Below, one piece after another: positions 17,041-25,741 of a DNA stretch of 64,000 nt. The translations under genes were made by a program, and so were the position numbers. The stretch covers positions 24,256 to 88,255 of the forward strand of contig CAWVXY010000008.1 in the NCBI GenBank assembly GCA_963934295.1. Reading direction: 5' to 3'. The stretch is from Seribacter sp963934295. GTDB taxonomy: Bacteria; Verrucomicrobiota; Verrucomicrobiia; Opitutales; Seribacteraceae. A model generated the notes under the pieces. The model was not told the origin of the DNA and did not search any database. It saw nothing but the letters and a program-made list of their open reading frames with translations. Within the stretch, counting starts at the first letter, position 1, and each line of letters starts with the position of its first letter.

Positions 17041-18039
17041 ATGAAAAAGCTAATCATCACTATACTTGCAGTTTGTATCGTTTTTTTTGGATTTGCTTTC
17101 TTAATTCTTTTCGAAGCGAGTATTGATAAAACATTTAAATGGTGGGCATCTTTTTCTAGAGATAACCCCACGCTTCCTTACAGTCCCTATAAAATAAGAA
17201 GGGAAGACTCTGCATACCTCAGAATTGAAGATGCAAACCAGGTAAAATTTATCGATAAGAATTTATTCTGGAAAGGTACAGGGGCGATTGCTTTACCGGA
17301 ATTAACAAAATCTGGAAAGTTGGTTAATTTAATTTTAAAGAAGGGAGGAAGTGGATATTCGAAGAATGTGAAAGCTATTGTAACCGGCAGCATGGGAAAC
17401 GAATTTAAAATCGATAATGTGAAAGTAGTAGATAGTGAAATTGTTGGATTAAACATTAGTAAAACTTCAAATTGGCATTCTACTCCAATTGCATTTTGGG
17501 GAGATGAAAACCTACCATTCAGTGGTACTACTGAAAAGTTATTCCCAAACAATCAAATTATGATACAGAAACAATTCCTTTCTGGGAAACTTCATGGAAA
17601 GTGGGAAATGTTCAAAAGCAACGGATTGAAAGTTTTTTCTAAAGATTATGTTGATGGAAAAAAACACGGTACACATATATTTTGGTTTGATGAACCACAG
17701 CAACCTGACGGTTATGTGTATATAAAGGACAAAAAAAAATTACAGGGAACTCTTTGGCTAGAAGTGAATGAAGAAGCTAAAGAAAAATTTGGTCGTGAAT
17801 ACGGAAATGCAGAATCAAATGATTATGTAATAAATTTGTTTAGACAAAATCAAGGATATCAGCAAGTAAGGCTATTAGAACATTGGGATAATAATCAAAA
17901 ACATGGTCTGTTTGAAGGATTTGATCGTTTTGGAAATAAAACCTTTAAGGACGATTTTAAATACGGACTACGTATGAAGCATAGAATATTCGACAAAACA
18001 AAAACTATCTCTTTTGACAGAAAAAAAGAAGGATCCTAA
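17041..18039 (+). CDS. membrane-anchored protein with a GGxGY repeat and MORN-like repeats
   Basis: The product has 332 residues. Residues 1-25 form an uncleaved-looking signal anchor or signal peptide (MKKLIITILAVCIVFFGFAF...). Around 94-117 it has one copy of the repeat seen about a dozen times in the giant protein at 51101 onward: NLILKKGGSGYSKNVKAIVTG. From about 185 there are MORN-variant/YwqK-like repeats such as SGKLHGKWEMFKSNG and DGKKHGTHIFWF, and later NNQKHGLFEGFDRFGN. MORN-variant repeats often mediate surface or membrane contacts. The function is unknown. It is monocistronic; tRNA-Leu is convergent just downstream. Confidence 0.65.
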   Translation: MKKLIITILAVCIVFFGFAFLILFEASIDKTFKWWASFSRDNPTLPYSPYKIRREDSAYLRIEDANQVKFIDKNLFWKGTGAIALPELTKSGKLVNLILKKGGSGYSKNVKAIVTGSMGNEFKIDNVKVVDSEIVGLNISKTSNWHSTPIAFWGDENLPFSGTTEKLFPNNQIMIQKQFLSGKLHGKWEMFKSNGLKVFSKDYVDGKKHGTHIFWFDEPQQPDGYVYIKDKKKLQGTLWLEVNEEAKEKFGREYGNAESNDYVINLFRQNQGYQQVRLLEHWDNNQKHGLFEGFDRFGNKTFKDDFKYGLRMKHRIFDKTKTISFDRKKEGS

Positions 18040-18042
18040 TAT

Positions 18043-18127
18043 TGGTGCTCAAGGGGGGACTCGAACCCCCACGCCTTACGGCACTAGATCCTTAGTCTAG
18101 CGCGTCTACCAATTCCGCCACCTGAGC
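18043..18127 (-). tRNA. tRNA-Leu (anticodon AAG)
   Basis: This is an 85-nt class II tRNA with acceptor GCTCAGG/CTTGAGC, A discriminator and encoded CCA. The D-arm region is TGGCGGAATTGGTAGACGCG, the anticodon stem is CTAGA/TCTAG with loop CTAAGGA, a long variable arm contains TGCCGTAAGGCGT, and the T-loop is GGTTCGAGTCC. Reading the loop in register gives anticodon AAG with G37, which fits a CUN-decoding leucine tRNA. An A at position 34 is rare for bacterial leucine tRNAs and would normally be deaminated to inosine. Confidence 0.93.
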
Positions 18128-18186
18128 ATACAATAAAATTCAAATAAATAGTAAGTTGTATTAAATGTCTAAAATAAAATTTAATT

Positions 18187-19344
18187 ATGACAGATAAAAA
18201 AATAGATTTATCATCCTTAAGTAACTTTGACCTTGGACCGAATTGGGAAACAACCCCAGTAAAGGGTAACAAAGAATTTAAACAGACCAAAAAAAAGAGA
18301 AAGAGCTATTTAAAGACAAACGATAAACGGGCAATTGCAAAACCAATATTTGATATTAACATAACATATGATCATTCAGTGATATCTAAGATTAAGGATA
18401 AAATAAGAAAATCTGGTATCACATACAGCGTAGAAGAGATTGCGAACACCATAATTTCAACAAAAGAAAGACTAAGTTTTAAAGTTGAAAAACAGAATAA
18501 AGAAACATTTTTTGAAGTAATATTTGATAATAGTATTTTTAGCTCAAGGGATAAAGCTATTAACCATGTAATCCAAAATGGGCTGGATTCTTTAGTTAAA
18601 GTTACTAGTATTGAGGAAGAGAGTACTACGGGTAAATACGACAGTATTTTAAAATGCCCTATAAGTAAAAAATTATTACCACCCAAAAATTATCACAATT
18701 TTGAAAGTTGTGTCTATCAGCATTTGTACGAAAATAAAATCGTACGAAAATATGAAGATTTCGTTAATAATTTAGAAAATATTACTGAACTTGAAGTCAT
18801 AGAAAGTTGGAAGAAGACTCCAATTAAAAAATTTACATACCAATTTAAGAATAAACTTGGTAAAGAAAAAAAATTTGAATCTATCAACCTTATTACAAAA
18901 GAAATTGAGAACTCGTTCGTTAACTTTGTAAGAGAAAAGAATAAAATTGTTATTTCAGGTATTGAGATTGATAAATTAGATAAATTACTGATGAATGAAA
19001 TAAAAGAATTCTTTGATAAAAACCATAAATGGAAAAAAGATCTATTTTTTAATATAATAATAAATCTCAAAAAAAGTGGATTTCATATTTTTAAAACGGG
19101 AAAACAAAAAAATATGTATGCATGCCCGGTAAAACCCAAGAAATTCGACGAAGAAAAACTTTCAGAAAGTTGTTTCAATATTATACAAGTTATAAAACAA
19201 AGCACAAAAATTTCAAAAAAAGACCTAATAAACACGAATTTTAAAAAAACAATTTCTAAAGATAGTATCCTTTATGAATTGAAATGGCTATTAAAAGAAG
19301 GTTATATAAAAGAATTTAAAGACGGACAAATATCAATCAATTAA
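18187..19344 (+). CDS. uncharacterised lysine-rich protein with possible C-terminal winged helix
   Basis: I do not recognise this 385-residue protein. It is very rich in Lys, Asn and Ile. The N-terminus has a basic patch (TKKKRKSYLKTNDKR, about 34-48). A central segment contains LKCPISKKLLPPKNYHNF followed by ESCVYQHLYENKI, with a conserved-looking CP and Cys-His spacing that might bind metal. The C-terminal 60 residues (KQSTKISKKDLINTNFKKTI, then SILYELKWLLKEGYIKEF) read like a winged helix-turn-helix. No signal peptide or membrane helix was found. It overlaps the convergent tsaE by 12 bp. A nucleic-acid-binding role is plausible but unproven. Confidence 0.55.
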   Translation: MTDKKIDLSSLSNFDLGPNWETTPVKGNKEFKQTKKKRKSYLKTNDKRAIAKPIFDINITYDHSVISKIKDKIRKSGITYSVEEIANTIISTKERLSFKVEKQNKETFFEVIFDNSIFSSRDKAINHVIQNGLDSLVKVTSIEEESTTGKYDSILKCPISKKLLPPKNYHNFESCVYQHLYENKIVRKYEDFVNNLENITELEVIESWKKTPIKKFTYQFKNKLGKEKKFESINLITKEIENSFVNFVREKNKIVISGIEIDKLDKLLMNEIKEFFDKNHKWKKDLFFNIIINLKKSGFHIFKTGKQKNMYACPVKPKKFDEEKLSESCFNIIQVIKQSTKISKKDLINTNFKKTISKDSILYELKWLLKEGYIKEFKDGQISIN

Positions 19345-19761
19345 AGTCGAAATATTAATAATTTTCTTTTCATAAGAAGATGTTGAAATTCTAACCAAGT
19401 AACTACCATTACAAGCAAGTGGTATCTCAAAATTTGGCCACTCTATAATAAGTAACCATGGTTCTTTTAAATGTTCATATATTTCTTCAATTACAATGCT
19501 AGGAGTACTGCTATACCTATACAGATCACAATGAATTAAGTTTAGTTTGCCCGAATAAGTGCTAACGAATGAATATGTTGAACTACATATATCTGAAATA
19601 CCAAAATTTTTAGCCAGGCTTTTTGTAAAAAAAGTTTTTCCTGCACCTAAATCTCCCTCAATGTAAACAATTGAGTTAATTTTAATATACTTAGAAAAAA
19701 TATTCGCTATATTTTGAGTCTCATTTTCTGATTTACTCACATATTCTTTTAAAAGTGTCAC
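19333..19761 (-). CDS. tsaE: tRNA threonylcarbamoyladenosine biosynthesis ATPase TsaE
   Basis: The product has 142 residues, the family size. TsaE is the P-loop ATPase that works with TsaB and TsaD to make t6A37 in tRNA. The Walker A is GDLGAGKTFFTKSLA (about 36-50); it is followed by SSTYSFVSTY, the HCDLYR motif and the terminal EWPNF (the usual WxE variant region). It sits directly downstream of the CPBP protease gene with a 1-bp gap, probably one transcript. The 3' end overlaps the convergent orphan gene. Confidence 0.93.
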   Translation of the reverse strand: MTLLKEYVSKSENETQNIANIFSKYIKINSIVYIEGDLGAGKTFFTKSLAKNFGISDICSSTYSFVSTYSGKLNLIHCDLYRYSSTPSIVIEEIYEHLKEPWLLIIEWPNFEIPLACNGSYLVRISTSSYEKKIINISTLID

Positions 19762-19762
19762 C

Positions 19763-20446
19763 TTAAGAATTAATTATAAAAATTATCATTATAAAATTAA
19801 ATAAAGAATGTAGAATAATGGGGTAAATAATTGAATTAGTTTTTTCAAATATTAAACATAATGTAACTCCCAAGATAAAGAGAAGAGAAAAGGATTGAAG
19901 ATTAGAATGTACCAAGGAAAACATTAATGAACTACATAACATAGAAATTATAGGTGCAAAATAAAATTTTAATGTACTATACATTATTTTACGAAAAAAT
20001 ATTTCCTCCAGAATTGGACTTATAATTACCGTCCAAAAAAATATTTCAATAATTTCTTTATTTATTTCACTGTTTCTTATCGTTACAACAATTTTTTGTT
20101 GTGGAAGTTCTCCGAATAAAGATTTTGATAAAAATGAGACGATTAAAAATATTATCCAACATATTGATAATGTTTTGATAGTGAGAGAAAATTGAGCGAG
20201 TGAAATATAAGTTTTATCGTCAAAAAAAATATCATTCTCCTTGATCATATAAAATATACAATAACCGAGTAATATAAATATTCCGTTGGGAATCAAAAAT
20301 AAACACGACATAGGTACAACCAATAAATGGAATGGATTCCAAACTGGAATTACATTAAAGGCAAAAATTTTTACTGGATTTAATTTTAATAGACTAAAAA
20401 TTCCAAATAGGACTATACCAAAATTTAATAAAATTTCAATGTCCAC
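19763..20446 (-). CDS. CPBP-family intramembrane glutamic endopeptidase (CAAX protease-like)
   Basis: The product has 227 residues with about six or seven hydrophobic helices. The catalytic signature of the CPBP/Abi family is clear: SPILEEIFFRKIMYS (EExxxR), then MFSLVHSN (FxxxH), then PIILHSLFNF (HxxxN). Family members process membrane-bound peptides or precursors; some confer bacteriocin self-immunity. The substrate is unknown. It lies between pyrC-prime and tsaE on the minus strand with short gaps and is probably cotranscribed. Confidence 0.85.
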   Translation of the reverse strand: MDIEILLNFGIVLFGIFSLLKLNPVKIFAFNVIPVWNPFHLLVVPMSCLFLIPNGIFILLGYCIFYMIKENDIFFDDKTYISLAQFSLTIKTLSICWIIFLIVSFLSKSLFGELPQQKIVVTIRNSEINKEIIEIFFWTVIISPILEEIFFRKIMYSTLKFYFAPIISMLCSSLMFSLVHSNLQSFSLLFILGVTLCLIFEKTNSIIYPIILHSLFNFIMIIFIINS

Positions 20447-20460
20447 AAATATTTAATCAA

Positions 20461-21738
20461 TTAAAAAGTATAAACTTCTTTTCCTTTAAAAAATGTTTTT
20501 ATAATCTTTCCCGTAAAATTTCTTTTTTTATGTGGTGAATTTGTCGCTTCACTAATTCGATTTTGATTATTGTAATTCCAAGATAATGTTGGGTCGAAAA
20601 TAGTTATATTTGCGTAGTTTCCAATCGTTAATTGTTCTCTTTTTTGTCCTAGTATTTTAGATGGATTCAAGGACATTACATTTATAAGCGTATTCCAAGA
20701 AAAACCCTGTTTTTCTACTAATGTTTCATAACAACTGGACAATGTTGTTTCAAACCCTGTAACACCAGCAGGTGCTAGATCAAACTCGACATTTTTTTCA
20801 TGTTCTTGAAATGGTTGATGGGCCGTGCAAATGCAATCAATTGTTCCATCTTTTAATCCATTTATAAGAGCCATCCTGTCTATTTCTTCACGTATGGGTG
20901 GTATTGTTTTGAAATTTGGATTGTAGTCATTAATTGAATTTTCATTTAAACTTAAATGATGTCCCGTTACATCTGCTGTTATTTTTACTTCTCTATTCTT
21001 TGCTTCTTTTATCATTTCAACAGATCCACAACTAGATATTGAAGATAAATGAATTTTTGTATTTGCACTCTTTGAAACCGAAATTGCTCTTTGAACAAAA
21101 AGTTCTTCAGCTATTCTAGGATATCCACCCAGTCCTAATTTCAAAGCTAGGGGACCATCATGCGCTGTCCCCTTATCAGATAATGAATAATCTCGGGGTA
21201 TTTCTATTACCGGTAAATTAAACATTGATGCATATTCCACCCCTTTTGAGAATATTTGATTATTTTGAGTTGTACTTGGGCTATCTGATATCGCTACTAC
21301 TCCGTTTTCTTTTAATGATCCTAATGGAGCTAGACTTTCCCCCTTGGCCTCTTTTGTTAAACAACCACATAGCAGAACTTTCACCGATGCATGTTTTAGA
21401 ATTCTGTCTTGGATATATTGAATAGTGCCTGGATTATCAGCCCTCGGATAAATATCTGGCATTAATAAAACTGTTGTATATCCGCCCGCAGCTGCAGCTT
21501 TTGTTCCTGTTGTAATATTTTCAGCTTGGCCACCTGAAATATTTTTTAAATGACACCTTAAGTCAACTAATCCGGGTAATACTATTTTCCCTTCTACATT
21601 TATTTTCTTCACCTTTTCGGAAGAATCCTTTTCTGAGAACTCTATAATTTTTCCGTTTTCAAAATAGAGATCTTTGATTTCATCAATATTATTAACCGGA
21701 TCAATAACTCTTCCACCTTTTAAGTATGTAACACTCAT
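20461..21738 (-). CDS. dihydroorotase-like protein, probably catalytically inactive (PyrC-prime)
   Basis: The product has 425 residues in the dihydroorotase/amidohydrolase family. I start at the ATG at 21736-21738, which overlaps the pyrB stop as ATGA. An in-frame start at 21777 would add 13 residues inside pyrB. The fold is recognisable (LPGLVDLRCHL, TKAAAAGGYTTVLLMPD, ADVTGHHLSL, IPPIREEIDRMALINGL), but catalytic residues are lost. The metal motif HxH reads RCH, the CHVS histidine position reads SSIS, and the catalytic Asp of TDHAPH is Ala in TAHQPF. This resembles the inactive PyrC-prime of Pseudomonas, which forms a complex with aspartate transcarbamylase. An active dihydroorotase must be elsewhere. 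Confidence 0.85.
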   Translation of the reverse strand: MSVTYLKGGRVIDPVNNIDEIKDLYFENGKIIEFSEKDSSEKVKKINVEGKIVLPGLVDLRCHLKNISGGQAENITTGTKAAAAGGYTTVLLMPDIYPRADNPGTIQYIQDRILKHASVKVLLCGCLTKEAKGESLAPLGSLKENGVVAISDSPSTTQNNQIFSKGVEYASMFNLPVIEIPRDYSLSDKGTAHDGPLALKLGLGGYPRIAEELFVQRAISVSKSANTKIHLSSISSCGSVEMIKEAKNREVKITADVTGHHLSLNENSINDYNPNFKTIPPIREEIDRMALINGLKDGTIDCICTAHQPFQEHEKNVEFDLAPAGVTGFETTLSSCYETLVEKQGFSWNTLINVMSLNPSKILGQKREQLTIGNYANITIFDPTLSWNYNNQNRISEATNSPHKKRNFTGKIIKTFFKGKEVYTF

Positions 21739-22709
21739 AGATTGCCTTGAATGCTTCCTGGGTTTGTGCATAGGCAAAGGATAGCCATCCTCACTGCAAT
21801 ACCATTAGAAACTTGTTCCAAAATAACTGATTGGGATGAATCAGTTAATTCTGAATCCAGCTCTACTCCACGATTTACGGGTCCGGGGTGCAAGATAAGG
21901 GCACCTTCTTTAAGCCACCCCTTTCGGTCTTTATTTAAACCAAAAATATTCGTGTATTCTGACAACGATGGAAAGTGACTTGAAGATTGTCTTTCATGCT
22001 GAATTCTTAACAGCATAACTGCATCTGCATCTTCCAATCCATCTTTTAAATCATGACAGACTCGTGCCCCCATGCTTTCAAATTGTTTAGGTACAAGGGT
22101 TGATGGTCCAGCAAAAGTTACTTCGGCACCCATTTTGGACAATGCCCAAAAATTGGATCTTGCAACTCGACTAAATAAAATATCACCTAAAATAGTTATC
22201 TTTTTCCCATCTATACTTCCCCAGCGTTCCTGAAGGGTATATAAATCAAGTAAAGCCTGGCTTGGGTGTTCATGTGCCCCATCTCCAGCATTAACTATCG
22301 GCACATCCACAATACGGGACAAAAATAAAGGGGAACCTGGCGAAGAATGTCTAAGAACAATCGCATCCGCTCCTAATGCCTGAATATTCATAGCTGTATC
22401 GCGTAAAGTTTCTCCTTTGGTTAAACTACTTGACTGTTCAGCAACTGATATCACATCGGCATGTAAAGATTTTGCGGCAATTTCAAATGCAATTCTTGTT
22501 CTCGTACTTGGCTCCATAAAGAGATTAACGACTCTTTTACCTTTTAAATAATCTGTTTTTATTGGCTCACCATCTATCCCTTTTTTAAAAAATTTTGCTA
22601 ATTTTAGAATTCTTTCAATTTCCACGGATGTAAGTTCCTCGATACTAAGCAAGTGTTTCCGACTCCAATTAGTCATATCCATTTCCGATTCAGAACAATA
22701 AGAACTCAT
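21735..22709 (-). CDS. pyrB: aspartate carbamoyltransferase catalytic subunit
   Basis: The product has 324 residues. It joins carbamoyl phosphate and aspartate, the first committed step of pyrimidine synthesis. Motifs are FMEPSTRTRIAFEIA (carbamoyl-phosphate binding), GDGAHEHPSQALLDLYT, LRIQHER, and HPGPVNRGVEL (aspartate loop). The N-terminus before SRKHLLSIEEL is about 15 residues longer than needed; a start at Met10 or Met12 is possible. Its stop codon overlaps the start of the degenerate dihydroorotase gene, indicating translational coupling and probably a stoichiometric complex. No pyrI regulatory subunit gene is present. Confidence 0.96.
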   Translation of the reverse strand: MSSYCSESEMDMTNWSRKHLLSIEELTSVEIERILKLAKFFKKGIDGEPIKTDYLKGKRVVNLFMEPSTRTRIAFEIAAKSLHADVISVAEQSSSLTKGETLRDTAMNIQALGADAIVLRHSSPGSPLFLSRIVDVPIVNAGDGAHEHPSQALLDLYTLQERWGSIDGKKITILGDILFSRVARSNFWALSKMGAEVTFAGPSTLVPKQFESMGARVCHDLKDGLEDADAVMLLRIQHERQSSSHFPSLSEYTNIFGLNKDRKGWLKEGALILHPGPVNRGVELDSELTDSSQSVILEQVSNGIAVRMAILCLCTNPGSIQGNL

Positions 22710-22749
22710 TTATAATTTAGATTGAGAATTTTTGTAATATTGATCTTTC

Positions 22750-23775
22750 TCACTTCCAAAATGTATCCTGTTTTGAAAGTTCTGTCAGTGATGTTTCGGG
22801 CTCCTCTTGAATATGCTTAGGTGATTGTCCTGACCTTTCGCTTAATTGATCATTACGTTTCTTGATCATATTTCTTAGAATATCCCTAATCTTTTGCTTT
22901 ACCCAGATGGAAGTTGGAGAGCTTGGCCGATAGTCTGCTGGTCCATTATTATGAACTCTAGAACGTTCAACCAAATCACAGGTTTGTTCAAACTCTTTTT
23001 CGTTATCAGGGTCATAAACTGCATATGTTTTTCCTCCCATTTGCTTGACCACGGTGAATACAGGAACATCACTTGGGCCATCCGCTACATAAATCATCTG
23101 GTTAATTGGAATTCGTCTATCTTCATGAGGTATGAATGTGTTTACATCAATTGATGAATTTTTGTTAGAACCTTTATTAATTTCAAAAATACATCGGGTT
23201 TTGATCGTATTATCAACAGTCATGCCGACCTGAGAGATTTCTAAGTCCAAAGGCAAAGAAAATTCTGATTGGCTCATAAAATTCGGCGGTAGGGGGGATT
23301 CAATAAATTCACATGCAAAAATATCTTCCACAAACTGTGAAATCTTTGTTCCTTGTATTATTTTGGATATTCCAGTGCTAATAATATAATGTTCTATTTT
23401 AAAATCATAACCTGCAAACTCAGTCTGTTCAGCAATTTTAGATAATTCTAGAAAAAAGTCTGGAAGGCCGGGATAAAAGTTAATTTCACTTCCTAAATTT
23501 TTTAATTTTTCGTTTGTTAATCCCCGCATCGGGCCATTTTTAACATAACTTAATAAATGATTTAAATATATAGTATCAGAAGAAACCCTCATACCCCGTT
23601 TAGCGTATAAGATTGGTAATTGATTAACCTCTGCCCAAAATGAAGATTCATTAATCCCATAAAGATCAAATAATGGTTTCTGCATGTAACCCGGTATTAA
23701 AGTTTTATCAAAGTCCCAAATACATGCTACTATGTTTTGACCGTGAATTTGCCGGTTTTGTTGATTAAGGTTCAT
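22750..23775 (-). CDS. HAD-superfamily phosphatase
   Basis: The product has 341 residues. HAD motif I is WDFDKTLIPGYM (20-31) with nucleophile Asp21 and acid Asp23. Motif II is in YIISTGISKII, and motif IV is YVADGPSDVPVF. The cap between them is helical. The C-terminal 70 residues are polar, with KKRNDQLSERSGQSPKHIQE, and look disordered. Family members dephosphorylate small phosphorylated metabolites; the substrate is unknown. It is transcribed toward pyrB with a 40-bp gap and diverges from prfA with 44 bp between start codons. Confidence 0.8.
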   Translation of the reverse strand: MNLNQQNRQIHGQNIVACIWDFDKTLIPGYMQKPLFDLYGINESSFWAEVNQLPILYAKRGMRVSSDTIYLNHLLSYVKNGPMRGLTNEKLKNLGSEINFYPGLPDFFLELSKIAEQTEFAGYDFKIEHYIISTGISKIIQGTKISQFVEDIFACEFIESPLPPNFMSQSEFSLPLDLEISQVGMTVDNTIKTRCIFEINKGSNKNSSIDVNTFIPHEDRRIPINQMIYVADGPSDVPVFTVVKQMGGKTYAVYDPDNEKEFEQTCDLVERSRVHNNGPADYRPSSPTSIWVKQKIRDILRNMIKKRNDQLSERSGQSPKHIQEEPETSLTELSKQDTFWK

Positions 23776-23819
23776 TTACTAGTTTTAAAGAAAATTTCTT
23801 ATGGTATGATTAAGGGTAG

Positions 23820-24896
23820 ATGATAGATTTACCAAACATTGACCCCTTTCGGCAACGATACAATGAACTTGAGGAAAAATTGGCAGATCCAGCAATTTTT
23901 AAAGATCCAGATGTAGCTAAAGAAGTTTCCAGAGAACACAATAGAATCAAGTCAATTATTAATTTATTTGATGAAGTTCAAAGTTGTGTTAACTCGATTG
24001 AAGAGAGCAGGGAACTATTAAGTGATATTGAATTTGAGGAAACTGCAAAAGAGGAGATTGCTTATCAAGAATTAAGACTACCCAAATTAGAGCAGCAGCT
24101 TTTACTCTCGATGTTGCCGGAAGACCCTGATGTTGGTAGGAATACAATTATAGAAATAAGAGCTGGTGCTGGAGGGGGCGAAGCATCACTATTTGCATCA
24201 GATTTATATAGAATGTACACAAAATTGGCCGAGAATAAAAAATGGTCATTTGAATGCCTAAGCCAAAGTTTATCTGAGACTGGCGGTTTTAAGGAGGTCA
24301 TTTTTCTATTAAAAGGAGATGATGTTTGGACCAAATTAAAATTTGAAAGCGGAGTCCATAGAGTTCAACGAGTACCAGTTACTGAAGCAAGTGGAAGAAT
24401 TCATACTTCAACAGCAACCGTAGCGGTACTTCCAGAAGCTAGAGATGTTGAAATTAAGATAGATCCAAGCGAATTAGAAATTAGTGTGTGCCGAGCTAGC
24501 GGACCAGGAGGACAAGGAGTAAATACAACAGATTCTGCGGTCCAAATAATACACAAACCTTCAGGGTTGAATGTGTATTGTGCCGATGAAAGGTCACAGC
24601 TCAAAAATAAAAATAAAGCGATGACAGTCCTTAAGTCCAGATTGTTAAATTTAAAACAAACAGAAGAAAGAGCCAAGTATGCACAGGAAAGAAAAAGCCA
24701 AGTAGGAACGGGAGACAGAAGCGAAAGAATTAGAACATACAATTTTCCACAAAGTAGATTAACCGATCATAGAATTAATTACACTTCTCATGCATTGAAT
24801 GAAGTAATGTTTGGTGAATTAGATGAACTGCTGAGTGCTCTGAGTCAAGAAGACCAGAAGTTGAAACTAGAAAGCATGTTAGAAAAAAATGAGTGA
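23820..24896 (+). CDS. prfA: peptide chain release factor 1
   Basis: The product has 358 residues. RF1 recognises UAA and UAG and triggers peptide release. The GGQ motif is at 230-232 in SGPGGQGVNTTDSA. The stop-codon-recognition tripeptide lies in the segment HRVQRVPVTEASGRIHTS, where PVT corresponds to the PxT motif that marks RF1 and not RF2. The C-terminus has RIRTYNFPQSRLTDHR, a family signature. Its last 8 bases overlap prmC, whose product methylates the GGQ glutamine of this protein. Confidence 0.97.
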   Translation: MIDLPNIDPFRQRYNELEEKLADPAIFKDPDVAKEVSREHNRIKSIINLFDEVQSCVNSIEESRELLSDIEFEETAKEEIAYQELRLPKLEQQLLLSMLPEDPDVGRNTIIEIRAGAGGGEASLFASDLYRMYTKLAENKKWSFECLSQSLSETGGFKEVIFLLKGDDVWTKLKFESGVHRVQRVPVTEASGRIHTSTATVAVLPEARDVEIKIDPSELEISVCRASGPGGQGVNTTDSAVQIIHKPSGLNVYCADERSQLKNKNKAMTVLKSRLLNLKQTEERAKYAQERKSQVGTGDRSERIRTYNFPQSRLTDHRINYTSHALNEVMFGELDELLSALSQEDQKLKLESMLEKNE

Positions 24897-25740
24897 GCAT
24901 TTAACTCTGCTTGATATTATTGATAGATCAACAGAATATCTAAATAAAAAAGGAGTACCTAATTCTAAATGTGATGTAGAGTGGATAATTTCTCATGTAA
25001 CCCAAAAAGGGAAATTAGAGTTGTATTTAGACTTTGGAAATTTTTTGGTAAAAGAGGATTTAAACAAGATAAGGAAATGTATTGTTGATCGTGGAAAAAG
25101 AATACCTCTTCAGCATATTTTAGGGAAGGTTAATTTTGCCGGATATGAACTTAAATGCGATAAAAGAGCGTTAATCCCTAGACCAGAAACAGAATATTTT
25201 ACTGAATTAATTAAAGAAAGAATTACAACGGAATATAATGGTAAAATTCTAGATTTTGGTACTGGATCTGGTGCAATAATAATTACTCTTTGTTTAGAAG
25301 TTAAAAATTGCGATGGATTTGGTATGGATAAATCAATAAACGCATTAAGCCTTGCGAGAGAAAATGTTGATTTTCACAACGTAGAAAACATAAAATTACA
25401 AAATTTTGACTGGTCTTCTGATGTTTTACAGTGTTCTTATGGTGTTATCGTTTCGAATCCCCCATATCTTACTAATGATGAATGGAGTTTTGCCGAACAG
25501 GAAGTAAAAGAATTCGACCCAAAGGATGCTCTTGTCTCTCAAGAAAATGGGCTTTCTGATATTCACTATATTATTGATCATGCAAAAAAACATTTACTGA
25601 AGAATGGATTATTGGCATTAGAAATAGGTATTGGTCAAAAAAATGATATCATCCAAAACATGTCTGATGATTTTACAAGAATTGAAGTTGTCAAAGACTT
25701 TTGCCAACGAGAACGATTTATTTTCGCATATAAGAAATAG
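24889..25740 (+). CDS. prmC: release factor glutamine methyltransferase
   Basis: The product has 283 residues. This SAM-dependent enzyme N5-methylates the glutamine of the GGQ motif in release factors. The N-terminal helical domain ends with VNFAGYEL and RALIPRPETE, a family hallmark. The SAM-binding motif is LDFGTGSGAIIITL, and the catalytic NPPY motif is at 190-193 (VSNPPYL). It overlaps prfA by 8 bp, the common coupled arrangement. Its stop is immediately followed by the convergent prc gene. Confidence 0.96.
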   Translation: MSEHLTLLDIIDRSTEYLNKKGVPNSKCDVEWIISHVTQKGKLELYLDFGNFLVKEDLNKIRKCIVDRGKRIPLQHILGKVNFAGYELKCDKRALIPRPETEYFTELIKERITTEYNGKILDFGTGSGAIIITLCLEVKNCDGFGMDKSINALSLARENVDFHNVENIKLQNFDWSSDVLQCSYGVIVSNPPYLTNDEWSFAEQEVKEFDPKDALVSQENGLSDIHYIIDHAKKHLLKNGLLALEIGIGQKNDIIQNMSDDFTRIEVVKDFCQRERFIFAYKK

Positions 25741-25741
25741 A

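Noticed and set aside
20461..21738. pyrC-like gene as a pseudogene
   Set aside because: The frame is intact, full length and translationally coupled to pyrB; loss of catalytic residues with preserved fold fits a structural PyrC-prime better than decay.
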